Source: Rhizobium sp. Pop5 (lineage in GTDB: Bacteria > Pseudomonadota > Alphaproteobacteria > Rhizobiales > Rhizobiaceae). Taken from it: a stretch of 64,000 nucleotides of DNA. The translations under genes were made by a program, and so were the position numbers. The notes under the pieces are model-generated. The model saw only the letters and a program-made list of their open reading frames with translations, ran no database searches and was not told the DNA's origin. The DNA is taken from NCBI RefSeq assembly GCF_024721175.1, contig NZ_CP099398.1, positions 186,001-250,000 on the forward strand, given 5' to 3'. Position 1 is the stretch's first letter; every line of letters starts with the position of its first letter. Shown piece by piece: positions 52,899 to 62,061 of the stretch.

Positions 52899-53105
52899 GC
52901 CTTCAACCCAGTTAAAGGTGTCTTCACCGCCTTGTTCGGAACTATTGCCAACACCCCCTGCCTTCTGCCGTACATTGCGTCGTTCCTTAGGTCATTGCGT
53001 CACTGCTGATGTTATTTCCGCCGCGACCTTTCCTTCCAATACCAAATTCGTATCCCGTTATGCTTCGGGGGCATGGCCAGCGTCCTCCCTCGAGCTGGAC
53101 AGCGC

Positions 53106-53405
53106 ATGATTTTTATCGCGACGTTGAACAATCCCACCATTGACATGCTGCGCAAACTCGGCCTGACAGGCATGGCCAGCGCCTATCAGGAACTCGAAAC
53201 GCAAATAGAAGCGAGACACCTTCGAGCATGGTGAAAGGCTTCGACTGCTGCTCGAGGCGGCCACGCTCCGCCAGAAGCGCTTCGAGGCGAGAGCCCGCCC
53301 TGCAAAGCAGCGCTGTAACGCCCAGATCGAGAACGCTGATTTTTGCGCCGCCCGCGCCCCTGATCGCAATTTCGTGACGCCGAGTGATAAAGGTATTTCA
53401 TCCAC
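53106..53405 (+). pseudogene. IS21-family istB remnant
   Basis: Near 53130 the frame reads PTIDMLRKLGLTGMASAYQE LE, the N-terminus of IstB. It then breaks near 53210 (RHLRAW stop). In a shifted frame HGERLRLLLEAATLRQKRFE ARARPAKQRC continues the family pattern. No AAA+ ATPase core remains. A decayed fragment between the LRR gene and vgrG. Confidence 0.7.
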
Positions 53406-53691
53406 CAGTTCCAGCTTGGTGGAGACCTAAACCAGACGCATTTGGAGCCGCTTGCGGCCGATTTCGCGTGGCAACTCCATCTAACTGAGGCGCAAGTTCC
53501 CGGAACAAACGCTCACGCGCGATAACCTTTCCTCATTTTCGGGCAATCTCGCAGTGTCACGTTGATTTGGTAGGTCAGCTTACGACGCCGAAGCCGTTAC
53601 GCTTTTTCTCTACGCCTGCAGGGCCCTGCCGACTTAAAGGCAACGACTTCCGGACAGCCGAGGCCCAGAACCAGTTCACCTTGACATCGTG

Positions 53692-55719
53692 TCACTCGGG
53701 CGTAACAGGCGGCAGCCCGAGTGTCGCAATAAGCTTCATTATCGACGGCGTGGGTGGACCCGGTGTCGGCGGCGGCATGGAGACGATGGACCCGAGCCGC
53801 GGAGGCGTTGCCATAACGCCAATCATCGTGCCGATAATGGCGATCCCATCGCCGCTGATTTCGATGGCCTGCGGGCCGGTTCTGCCCGATACTACAAGGC
53901 GGATCTTGTCGGGTGTTACCTCGACGCGGCTACCTAAGGCCGCTGCGGCAGGGGAGTCGGGCGCGGCGCCGCCCGAGGTCAGGAGGAAGTGTCTCTTGAC
54001 GTCGATGCTGTAGATATTCCCGACCTCGACGGTATGATTCTTCTGGGCCTTCAAATAGACCTCCTCACGGCCCTGCTTGTCCTCAAAGCGCAGTTCATTG
54101 TAGGCATTAGCGGCGCCGCCATCGGTATGCGTCCGGAAGGTCGACCGCGTTTTGTCAGTCGGCAGGGTTTCAGGCGGCAGATTTGAGCCATTGTATACGA
54201 CGCCGGTCACCAGGGGCGTGTCGGGATTGCCGTGGATGAAATCAACCACGACCTCATGGCCGATCCGTGGGACGACCAGGTTGCCAAAACCCTTACCAGC
54301 GAAGTTCTGGGCCACCCGAATCCAGCAGGAGCTGTTCTCGTTCTTTCCGCCTTCTCGGTCCCAGAAGAACTGAACCTTCACACGGCCGTACTTATCCGTC
54401 GCGATCGACTCGCCCTCGGGGCCCACGACGACGGCCGTCTGCGGTCCGTGAATCAACCGCGCCGGTGTGCGGCGCCTCGGTCGGTACTGGGTGGTCGCGG
54501 GGATAATCTCCACGTTGCTGTGATAGAGGAACCGCACGCCCTTCCCCCCCACGGTGTCCGCAGTGAGATCGTCCCCCACCTCACCGATGACAGTGAAGTC
54601 CTGTCCGACTGCCAGGAAGCGATCGGTGGGTTTCGGGCGGGAACCGACCTGGCCGTAGTAGAAGGGATTTGCCGCCTTGAATAATGACCCGGTCGTTATC
54701 TGGCGCGCAGTGCTTTCGATCCGCGCGCGATAAGCGTTGCAGGCGAGTTCCTCGGCACGGATGGTGGCGTAGAAATCGCCATCGCTTTTTTTTGTATACT
54801 GGCCTGGATACTCGAAGACCTCCCGCATTGCCGTGCAGCCGCTGCTTGCCGACGAGGTCTCGCCCGTTCTGACCGCCACGCTCTCCCGCGGTCGGGTGAT
54901 GGCGCTTCCCGTGAGCTTGCATGGCGGAATGCCGCCTGTCCTCACGGGAGGAACACGCGCGACAGACGTCAGTTCTGCCATCGGCTTCTCATGGTCATAG
55001 TCCCTGAGAACGACCTTGTTCGGCTGTAGCGATACGACCTCGTCCCAATGCAGGATGACATCTTCTTGGTAAAGACTTCGGGCAGGCCTGAGATTGTGGT
55101 GGGTCTCTACGATCTCAGGCGTGCAGGCCATGTGACTCGCGGCGTTGTCGACCAGCACCAGGTCATGTTGGTCCTCAGCATGTTCAAAATAGTAGTAGAT
55201 GCCGTCCTGCTCCATGAGGCGGCTGACGAAGGCCAGATCCGTTTCATCGTACTGGACGCAATATGGGCGCTGTGGGAACCGTCGGGCGGTCTGATTCTTG
55301 AAATTGCCTTTATGTTCTCGAAAAATCGTGGTGATGATCTCGATGCTCGTCTTGTTCTGAAAGACCCGACTGTTAGAGCGATGCTCGAGCAATGAAATCC
55401 ACGGCCGCACCTGCGCCACGTAGTTGAGGTGCTCGGTATCGTCGAGGCCGAGATATTGGAAGCGCGTAACAACACCGTTGAAGAAGCGCGTTTGCGAGTC
55501 CTTGAGCTTAAGGCCGATTGTCAGGTTTTGACCGGGGATCGTAGCAAAGTTCTGAACTGGATTGCGGCTGGCGAGCTTCACCTCGTAGAGGAAAGGTTCC
55601 CCCAGTCGCTCGGTGCCACTGAGCCGCCGGAGAGAGATTTCATTCAACTCGGACGCGGCCGAAGTGACCGCAACAAAACGATTGTGCCTTAAGAGACTCT
55701 CGATTCTTGACTCGACCAT
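53692..55719 (-). CDS. vgrG: T6SS spike protein VgrG (TssI)
   Basis: A 675-residue protein from the ATG at 55717-55719. The N-terminal gp27-like part includes LRRLSGTERLGEPFLYEVKL ASRNPV and PYCVQYDETDLAFVSRLMEQ DGIYYYFEH. The gp5/OB region has VVVGPEGESIATDKYGRVKV QFFWDR and NSSCWIRVAQNFAGKGFGNL VVPRIGHEVVVDFIHGNPDT PLVTGVVYN. The C-terminal beta-helix part is followed by a Pro-rich tail (PPPTPGPPTPSIMKLI). VgrG forms the puncturing tip with Hcp. No extra toxin domain is seen; the tail may bind a PAAR or adaptor protein. Cargo could be encoded downstream, where now only IS21 debris and the LRR gene lie. Confidence 0.95.
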   Translation of the reverse strand: MVESRIESLLRHNRFVAVTSAASELNEISLRRLSGTERLGEPFLYEVKLASRNPVQNFATIPGQNLTIGLKLKDSQTRFFNGVVTRFQYLGLDDTEHLNYVAQVRPWISLLEHRSNSRVFQNKTSIEIITTIFREHKGNFKNQTARRFPQRPYCVQYDETDLAFVSRLMEQDGIYYYFEHAEDQHDLVLVDNAASHMACTPEIVETHHNLRPARSLYQEDVILHWDEVVSLQPNKVVLRDYDHEKPMAELTSVARVPPVRTGGIPPCKLTGSAITRPRESVAVRTGETSSASSGCTAMREVFEYPGQYTKKSDGDFYATIRAEELACNAYRARIESTARQITTGSLFKAANPFYYGQVGSRPKPTDRFLAVGQDFTVIGEVGDDLTADTVGGKGVRFLYHSNVEIIPATTQYRPRRRTPARLIHGPQTAVVVGPEGESIATDKYGRVKVQFFWDREGGKNENSSCWIRVAQNFAGKGFGNLVVPRIGHEVVVDFIHGNPDTPLVTGVVYNGSNLPPETLPTDKTRSTFRTHTDGGAANAYNELRFEDKQGREEVYLKAQKNHTVEVGNIYSIDVKRHFLLTSGGAAPDSPAAAALGSRVEVTPDKIRLVVSGRTGPQAIEISGDGIAIIGTMIGVMATPPRLGSIVSMPPPTPGPPTPSIMKLIATLGLPPVTPE

Positions 55720-55859
55720 GGTGGTGTGTGTTCCGCAGATTTGATGAGAAGGCGCGGTTGCGCCCGATGGCGTGAGTAGGATGCTGCCGAAGCCATCGGC
55801 GAAGATGCCGAAAAGCGTTTATTTCGTGCATCGAAATCGCCGACCGTTGCTCAGCCAAG

Positions 55860-56260
55860 ATGTCTTGCTGGCCCGCATCGTCAGAGCCAAGCGGGGGAGG
55901 GCGGGGTGAAGAAAGCGTGTGGGTCTCTTGGAACTCACCCACGCTAAGTCCCACCCAAATCTCGCCATGCGGCCTTGTAACATCGATGAGTTGGCGGATT
56001 CCGGCGGTGCTAGCGACGACGTGTCTCCTGGAAGATTCAACCAGGCCCAGGGCGCAGCGCCCGAGCGGACAACCACGGTGGTCGAGTTTCGCCGCGATCG
56101 TCGGCTCGATAGGCCTCTCCGCTGCTGAAGCCTCAAGGGCGTCAAAATGGCGATAACGTTCCAAAGAGGCGTCACGGCGAATTTTGCAAAGGGCCTTGGC
56201 GGTCCCATTGCAGTTTGCGTTGAGCTTACTGAAGAGAGTCGAGCTTCCGATGCTTGTCAT
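55860..56260 (-). pseudogene. Remnant of tssH/clpV, N-terminal domain only
   Basis: The ATG at 56258-56260 overlaps the end of the tssG frame (ATGA). MTSIGSSTLFSKLNANCNGT AKALCKIRRDASLERYRHF aligns with the start of ClpV (ALFxKLNxxxxxAxExAxxxCKLRGNPYVELVHW). After that the match decays and changes frame. The two AAA+ modules (Walker A/B) of the sheath-disassembling unfoldase are entirely absent before vgrG. The relation to ClpV is inferred from a short segment. Confidence 0.5.
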
Positions 56261-57483
56261 AACGGGCCTTCCAAGCCGCCGCCCGCCGTGCCGCCGCACT
56301 TGGTATCGAGGTTACGTGGGCCATTCACCCGTTCCAGATCGATCTCGCCAAGGAGATCTTCTCCCCGCCCGAAAAGAAGGTCGAGCGGGCCCGCCGCATC
56401 ATGGATGTCCGTTTCAGGAGAGTGCCATGCGGCAGCCGGTGGGCCCCGGTCAGTCGGGGTAGTTGTCAAGTCATCGGCGTGCTGGCGCGTTTTCCTCTTG
56501 CCCATCCAACTGGACCATCCGAGTCTGCCGCAGCGACCCAACTGCACTTCCGGGACCTGCTCCTGACGGAGAACGAGGTTAATCTCCCAGTCAAGTTCAT
56601 CTCCAAGGTAGTTGCAGATGATCTCCGCTATCGACTTAAGGCCGGGAGCTGCGGGCAGAAGCGATTCGTAATGAGCCAGGCTGAGGGGACCCACAATGAG
56701 TCGGAACCGATGGTGCCACACTCTGACCCTCGCACCTGCAATAGCGTTGCTGTTCAGCGTGCCCGTGGCCGGGTCGCGGCCCAGGAGGCAGAGCGATATG
56801 CGGGGCAGATCCACCCACTTTGGGACAAATTCACGGATATCAACCGGCGCCTCGACGAAGCTGGCGAGGATGGCAGCGAGCCCCTCGGCGTTGCGGGTGT
56901 GTGAGGCGAGACGGCCGGTGAAGTGGAGTTTGGCCAGATCAGGCATAGCATCCCGCGCGCGCAGGGAGGTCATCCCGAAGCCGGCTAGCGCGCCGAGCTG
57001 AAGGGCAAATCGATCTTCTTGTGGCCTGTCATAGCTCACGGTCGGTTCGCCCTCCGCCCATGCGCGGAAGAAGAACGAGGCCATTCGATGATGAAAGGTA
57101 TCAGCAAATCGGATCAGCGTCTCATCCGCGGCGTTGTGCTGCCGGAGAAGGGCGTACTCCGTCAGATGCAATGGGAGGGGACCGTGGGGTCCAAACAAGC
57201 CGAAGGCGTAGGTGGAGATTACGGGGTCGTTCTCCTCGTGCGCAGTCACGCCCGCGATCGATCGAGTCGGAAATGCAAGGGAGGGCTGCTGGGCGATCCG
57301 CACGCGATCCAGGCTGGGACCGCTCGATTCTCCCAGCCGAGGCCGATCTGAGCAGATTGCATCGATCCGCCGCAGAGCCTGGAAGAAGTCGCAGGCATGC
57401 GGTTCGGCCCTGAGCGAGCTTAGGAAGTCGCCGAGTGCCCCCGAAATCAAAGGATCGCCCGGCGGCCGGCCATCGTCGGCCAT
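56257..57483 (-). CDS. tssG: T6SS baseplate protein TssG
   Basis: A 408-residue protein. RAEPHACDFFQALRRIDAIC, PRLGESSGPSLDRVRIAQQP SLAFPTRSI and GLFGPHGPLPLHLTEYALLR are the N-terminal TssG blocks. LGRCGRLGWSSWMGKRKTRQ HADDLT is the usual C-terminal end. Roughly 75 more residues follow, where the family normally ends. The last 50 of these are antisense to a CitE-like fragment, so the native stop has apparently been lost and an unrelated tail added. TssG forms the baseplate wedge with TssF and TssE. It overlaps tssF by 37 bases. Confidence 0.9.
   Translation of the reverse strand: MADDGRPPGDPLISGALGDFLSSLRAEPHACDFFQALRRIDAICSDRPRLGESSGPSLDRVRIAQQPSLAFPTRSIAGVTAHEENDPVISTYAFGLFGPHGPLPLHLTEYALLRQHNAADETLIRFADTFHHRMASFFFRAWAEGEPTVSYDRPQEDRFALQLGALAGFGMTSLRARDAMPDLAKLHFTGRLASHTRNAEGLAAILASFVEAPVDIREFVPKWVDLPRISLCLLGRDPATGTLNSNAIAGARVRVWHHRFRLIVGPLSLAHYESLLPAAPGLKSIAEIICNYLGDELDWEINLVLRQEQVPEVQLGRCGRLGWSSWMGKRKTRQHADDLTTTPTDRGPPAAAWHSPETDIHDAAGPLDLLFGRGEDLLGEIDLERVNGPRNLDTKCGGTAGGGLEGPL
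56265..56415 (+). pseudogene. Fragment resembling the C-terminus of a CitE/malyl-CoA lyase-type enzyme
   Basis: On the plus strand one frame reads RAFQAAARRAAALGIEVTWA IHPFQIDLAKEIFSPPEKKV ERARRIMDV. This has the WAIHPxQIxxANExFSPxxxEVxRARRI pattern of HpcH/HpaI-CitE aldolases. It has no start or rest of the gene. It lies antisense to the last 50 codons of tssG, and appears to have been inserted between tssG and the clpV remnant. Confidence 0.55.
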
Positions 57484-59333
57484 CGCATTACCTCCCCGCG
57501 CTGTAGCGTCGAGACGACCATCTCGGTGAAGCTGTTGATGGATACGTATTTCGCGAAGAACTGGTTGAGCACGGAGGCGAGCGGAAAGATGCCAACGCCT
57601 TCGAAGGCCGCTTCGTCCAGGATGATACCAACCTCAATCCCACGTGCTACGGCGGCTTGTCCACCGCTGGACAATCGCCTGACCGCAGGCCTGGACCGAA
57701 TCTCCCGGATCCCGTCGATCTGCCGTGAGGCGAAGGCATTGACTGGATCGACGTAGAGGCGGAGGAGTTCACGTAGCGCTTCTGCGCCCCGGTGGTCGTT
57801 CCTATCGGAATTGCTGATCGAGAGGTAGTTCAGTGAAAGATGGCTAATTAATCGCCAAGTGATATCGCCATTGGCGAAGGAGTGACGCGGTCGGCTCGGG
57901 GGCGATACGCACCGGGTGGCGGTAACTGGAGCGCCGATTTCCAGGGTGAAGTCTGTCTCGTCCCGGCCGATCGGCAGCAGCAGCGCCAGATCCCGGTTCG
58001 AGCACAGGCAGTTTACAGACAAATGCCGGAGTTCCGCCGAATAGGGAGCCGCCTGGCGATCAACTAGAGAAACGAACGTTTCGCTGCCGATGTAGCCAGT
58101 CCGCGCGCCATTTAGACGCTGGTGCTCCGACATGAGGCGCTGCTCCCGGCGGATCGCGTAGTATCTGGAATGCTGCTCCTCCTGACCGTGCGCGCTGATG
58201 CTATAGAACGGGTAGAACCTCACGGGAGCCGCTTCGTTTTTCGCCCCGTCTCCGCTCATCTCGAGGATCGAGTGGACCTCAAAGTCGAGCGGCCTCATCC
58301 TGTCAACAATCACATGATGCTCGGTGTTCTTGTCGCTCACGTGGACGAGATCTGCCTGGCGTTCGAAGAGATTAATCGCGGGCGTTGCGAAGAGAACGAT
58401 ATTTTGGGGCCCGAGCTGTCGTTCCAGCCGTGGCTCGACACGTCTGAGTGCGAAGACGATCTCAAGGGTCTCGGCAGTTGACAGGGCTACTGCGTCTGCC
58501 AGCCCGCTAACCTCGACGAACAACGTCCGCTCCGCGAGGGCGAAATACTCCTGTAGGAGACGGTACCCGTCGAAAGAGCGTGGCACCTCGGGCAGGAGAG
58601 CACAGCTCGGCTCCAAACCGCGTTGCTGCAGCGCATGAACCGGAATCTTTTCCTGCCAAGGGATAGGCCGGCCGACCGGACGGGCTATGATATTGCATGC
58701 GTCACCGAGAAGCTGTTCGGCGAGTGCGGCGCCGATGCCACCGGGGCCTGTTAGGTGCAGTGTGAGAGCCTCTAGTCCGAGTTTATTGAACGGCATGCCA
58801 TTGGTGGTACGAAGGCGTAGTCGCAAAGCAGCCTTCGCATCTTGCCGGGCCGGAAGATCCAGTGCGGCGATCTGCCCCGGCGTCGAAAAATAATCGGCAG
58901 CGCTCACCACAATTGGCCAGAGATGCACATCATGGGCCGTGCGGAACTCGCAATGTGTGACGGCGCCCGGAGCAAGACGGCCCAAAAGCTTGGTTCCCCG
59001 CGGCACGAGGTATCCATTTTCAAGTCGTCCGGCATCCTGGTCGGGCTCGAAACGGACGATCGTCATCGAGGGGAGCGGCGGTAGAAAATGCGGATAGACC
59101 ATCTCCAGGAGGTGCTGGGTGAATTCCGGAAAGCGAGACTGAAGCTTCAATTGCACCCGCGCCGCCATGAAAGCGAAGCCTTCCAGAAGCCGCTCGACGT
59201 AGGGGTCGGCGACCTCCGCTGATTCCATCCCGAGCCGGGCGGCGACCTTCGGGAATGCGCGGGCGAACTCGGCCCCCATCTCGCGCATATAAGCAAGTTC
59301 GTCGTTGTACAGTCGCAGGAGCCGGGGATCCAT
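57447..59333 (-). CDS. tssF: T6SS baseplate protein TssF
   Basis: A 628-residue protein from the ATG at 59331-59333 (MDPRLLRLYNDELAYMREMG AEFARAFPKVAARLGMESAE), the canonical TssF beginning. Later blocks are LLEGFAFMAARVQLKLQSRF PEFTQHLLEMVYPHFLPPLP, FSTPGQIAALDLPAR and GVGIFPLASVLNQFFAKYVS INSFTEMVV. It is a main component of the baseplate wedge. The start overlaps the tssE stop; a longer start at 59429 would run inside tssE. Intact. Confidence 0.95.
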   Translation of the reverse strand: MDPRLLRLYNDELAYMREMGAEFARAFPKVAARLGMESAEVADPYVERLLEGFAFMAARVQLKLQSRFPEFTQHLLEMVYPHFLPPLPSMTIVRFEPDQDAGRLENGYLVPRGTKLLGRLAPGAVTHCEFRTAHDVHLWPIVVSAADYFSTPGQIAALDLPARQDAKAALRLRLRTTNGMPFNKLGLEALTLHLTGPGGIGAALAEQLLGDACNIIARPVGRPIPWQEKIPVHALQQRGLEPSCALLPEVPRSFDGYRLLQEYFALAERTLFVEVSGLADAVALSTAETLEIVFALRRVEPRLERQLGPQNIVLFATPAINLFERQADLVHVSDKNTEHHVIVDRMRPLDFEVHSILEMSGDGAKNEAAPVRFYPFYSISAHGQEEQHSRYYAIRREQRLMSEHQRLNGARTGYIGSETFVSLVDRQAAPYSAELRHLSVNCLCSNRDLALLLPIGRDETDFTLEIGAPVTATRCVSPPSRPRHSFANGDITWRLISHLSLNYLSISNSDRNDHRGAEALRELLRLYVDPVNAFASRQIDGIREIRSRPAVRRLSSGGQAAVARGIEVGIILDEAAFEGVGIFPLASVLNQFFAKYVSINSFTEMVVSTLQRGEVMRWPTMAGRRAIL

Positions 59334-59836
59334 CAGCTTATCTCTGTACCGAGATGAACGCGGGCGGATTCGAGCTCGGAATCTACCTCCGTACGCATCA
59401 CCATTCGCACCGGCAACGGCTGCGCCCACAGATCGGCTTCGATCCTAAAGCGAAAAGTGCCGCAACCCTGACCATCGTCCAGGACCGTGACCTTCAGGGT
59501 GTCCGGTAAGAGACGCGGCTCAAAGCGCTGAAGGCTCTCGATTATCGCTTCGCGCAATGCGCTCTTATCCATGCCTTCGCGAATTTGTCCGCTGAGAGGC
59601 CAGGCACCATAATTAAGTGCACTGGCCGCTACGTGAGGGTACGCTTGTAGATCTACGGTTGCACCCAATTGATTGGTGTTCAACAACCAGGAAACATCGC
59701 GTAGAATCACCTCTTCCAGTTGGCGAACAGAGAAGCTGCGCTTGTCCTGCGCTTCACACGAGCTGCGCGGCTCATCGTCCGTAAGCCGGTCCAGGAGGGA
59801 TGGTTGCACGAGATCCCGCTTAACATCTCTGCCCAT
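59333..59836 (-). CDS. tssE: T6SS baseplate protein TssE (gp25-like)
   Basis: A 167-residue protein from the ATG at 59834-59836 (MGRDVKRDLVQPSLLDRLTD DEP). LEEVILRDVSWLLNTNQLGA and YPHVAASALNYGAWPLSG are typical, followed by the gp25 core IIESLQRFEPRLLPDTLKVT VLDDG. TssE initiates sheath polymerisation on the baseplate. The longer start at 59923 has no conserved sequence and would leave no gap to hcp. It is overlapped by the tssF start. Confidence 0.92.
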   Translation of the reverse strand: MGRDVKRDLVQPSLLDRLTDDEPRSSCEAQDKRSFSVRQLEEVILRDVSWLLNTNQLGATVDLQAYPHVAASALNYGAWPLSGQIREGMDKSALREAIIESLQRFEPRLLPDTLKVTVLDDGQGCGTFRFRIEADLWAQPLPVRMVMRTEVDSELESARVHLGTEIS

Positions 59837-59922
59837 GTTACAATCTCCAGGTGCAATAGCGACGAGTCGATCCGTCGTTTTCGCGCGCAGCCCCGAATAT
59901 TCCCGGGTTGCCGATGGCCCCA

Positions 59923-60456
59923 TCAGCCGACGAGCCTATTGAAGTCGGTGCTGTTCGCGATTTGGTTCCAGATGCCCTCGCCGGCTTTGGTAAGAGCGCC
60001 TTTTTCATCCTGCCTGTAATAAATGACCTTGCAGGCGCCGAACCGGAATGTGATCGTCTCCTCGGGGGCCTCTTCCGCATAGGACCACTCGACCTTCTCG
60101 ACTACCAGCATGTTGAAACTCCAGTGCAAGAACAGGTTCGATTCTGATGTAGCTTGTCCGCTCCCCGTCGCTTTGAAAAGTTTCAGTTCGACGCTATTGA
60201 AGTGGGCGCCGCGACCACAGGCAACGTACAGAGAGGGCGATGACGTATCCACCTGCTTCTTGATAGTGAAGACCTCGAATTCGGCCTTGCCCGCGCCCGC
60301 CCCGGCGGTATGAGGCCCAATGTTCAGCTTGTTTTCGAGTGAAAAGCTCCATTCGTCCGCTAGGGTGATACCGTCCTTTAGAATGATAGATTCGCCCTTG
60401 GGCAAAATGCCGTCCTTGGACGCTTGCGTGAATTTTATAACCGCGTCGAACGCCAT
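59923..60456 (-). CDS. hcp: T6SS tube protein Hcp (TssD)
   Basis: A 177-residue protein matching the Hcp1/EvpC-type family. AFDAVIKFTQASKDGILPKGE at the N-terminus is a little different from the common form. The core includes FEVFTIKKQVDTSSPSLYVA CGRGAHFNSVELKLFKATGS and LFLHWSFNMLVVEKVEWSYA EEAPEETITFRFGACKVIYY. Hexamers stack to make the inner tube that is fired with VgrG. It lies 115 bases after tssC and 86 before tssE, so it may have an additional ribosome entry or promoter. Intact. Confidence 0.94.
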   Translation of the reverse strand: MAFDAVIKFTQASKDGILPKGESIILKDGITLADEWSFSLENKLNIGPHTAGAGAGKAEFEVFTIKKQVDTSSPSLYVACGRGAHFNSVELKLFKATGSGQATSESNLFLHWSFNMLVVEKVEWSYAEEAPEETITFRFGACKVIYYRQDEKGALTKAGEGIWNQIANSTDFNRLVG

Positions 60457-60571
60457 GATGGACTTTCCTTTTCTCGTTGATCTGATTGGGCCTGGATTGC
60501 ATCGGCCAGCCCGGGGCAGCTATTCCGGAGTTTTGGCGCCGAGAACGGAGCACAATCATCTGCGGGTTTTC

Positions 60572-62059
60572 TCAGTCCTTGCGGGCGGATGGCAGGCGCG
60601 AGACAAGTCTCAAAGAGATGGTTAGGCCTTCGAGCTGGTAGTGTGGCCGCATGTAAAATCTCGCAACGTAATATCCGGGATTATCTTCGACCTCTTCCAC
60701 CTTGACCTCGGCTGAGGAGAGCGGCTGCTGTGCCTTACTCTCTTCGCTCCCAAGCTCGGGCGAGGGGTGGACATAGCCCTGAATCCATTGGTTGAGCCAC
60801 TCCTCGACCTCGTGGCGCTCCTTGAACGTGCCAATCTTGTCCCGGACCATACACTTCAAATAATGTGCGAAGCGGCAGGTTGCGAAGATGTAGGGTAGCC
60901 GGGCACTGAGTTCGGCGTTCGCTGACGCGTCGGGGTCTTCGTATTTGACCGGCTTGTTAATAGTTTGAGCGCCAATAAATACGCCGAGGTCCGTGTTTTT
61001 GCGGTGCAACAGCGGTAGAAGACCGTTTTTGGACAGTTCGGCCTCACGGCGGTCGCTGATCGCGATCTCAGTGGGGCATTTTAGGTCGACGCCACCGTCG
61101 TCGCTGCGGAAGGTATGTACCGGCAGACCCTCGACCAGGCCGCCGGATTCGACGCCACGAATTCTGGAGAGCCAGCCATAGAGCTTGAACGAGCGCGTGA
61201 TATTTACGCCCATGGCGTAGGCTGCGTTCGTCCAAAGGTATTTCTCGCTGTCGCCGCCGTCTGTGTCCTCCTCGAAGGCGAATTCATCGACCGGGTTGGT
61301 TTTGGCCCCGTAGGGCAGCCGGCCAAGGGTGCGTGGTAAGGTCAGGGCCACGTACCGAGAGTTCTCGCTCTCGCGGAACGCCCGCCAAGGGGCATGTTCG
61401 GGCGTGAGGAAGATTTTTGTGATGTCACGCGGGTTCGCAAGCTCACGCCAAGAATCCATCTGCAGCAGATGTGGTGAGACGGCAGATATAAGCGGTGAGT
61501 GGCTCGCCGCCGCGATCTGCGCCAGTCCCGAAAGCAACTCTACGTCCGGTGGGGTATGGTCGAAATAGTAGTCGGCAATCAGGCAGCCATAGGGTTCACC
61601 GCCGATTTGGCCGTATTCGTCTTCGTAAATTTTTTTGAATAGCGGACTCTGATCCCAGGTGACACCCTTATATTTCCGCAGAGTTCGGGACATCTCCACC
61701 TTTGAAACTGGGAGAACGCGAATCTTCAACGTTTCATCGGTTTCGGTGTTGATGGCAAGGTGATGCAAGCCCCGCCAAGCTGATTCCACGCGCTGGAAAT
61801 TTTCGTGATGGAGGATCTCGTTGAGTTGTGCAGAAAGCTTCTGGTCGATCGAAGCAATCATTGCTTGGATAGTCGTGACGACATCGTCGCTGATTAGCGA
61901 CGTGTTTTGAAGTGCCTGCTCGGCCAGTGTTCGGACGGCACTCTCCACCAAGTCACGGGAGTGGTCCGAGCGGATCTTGAACTCGAATCGAAGCATGCGG
62001 GTGAAATCGCCGAGATCAACGGTGGCGACCTGTACATCTGTGGCATCTGCAGGCATCAT
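60572..62059 (-). CDS. tssC: T6SS sheath large subunit TssC
   Basis: A 495-residue protein. TIQAMIASIDQKLSAQLNEI LHHENFQRVESAWRGLHHLA is the classical TssC start, followed by VTWDQSPLFKKIYEDEYGQI GGEPYGCLIADYYFDH and PYGAKTNPVDEFAFEED. The C-terminal PGYYVARFYMRPHYQLEGLT ISLRLVSRLP is the usual end. With TssB it forms the contractile sheath. It lies two bases after tssB. Intact. Confidence 0.96.
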   Translation of the reverse strand: MMPADATDVQVATVDLGDFTRMLRFEFKIRSDHSRDLVESAVRTLAEQALQNTSLISDDVVTTIQAMIASIDQKLSAQLNEILHHENFQRVESAWRGLHHLAINTETDETLKIRVLPVSKVEMSRTLRKYKGVTWDQSPLFKKIYEDEYGQIGGEPYGCLIADYYFDHTPPDVELLSGLAQIAAASHSPLISAVSPHLLQMDSWRELANPRDITKIFLTPEHAPWRAFRESENSRYVALTLPRTLGRLPYGAKTNPVDEFAFEEDTDGGDSEKYLWTNAAYAMGVNITRSFKLYGWLSRIRGVESGGLVEGLPVHTFRSDDGGVDLKCPTEIAISDRREAELSKNGLLPLLHRKNTDLGVFIGAQTINKPVKYEDPDASANAELSARLPYIFATCRFAHYLKCMVRDKIGTFKERHEVEEWLNQWIQGYVHPSPELGSEESKAQQPLSSAEVKVEEVEDNPGYYVARFYMRPHYQLEGLTISLRLVSRLPSARKD

Positions 62060-62061
62060 GA

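Noticed and set aside
55640..56299. 219-residue intact protein between tssG and vgrG
   Set aside because: Only the first 40 residues resemble ClpV. The rest changes frame relative to the family and runs into vgrG, so it is treated as a remnant.
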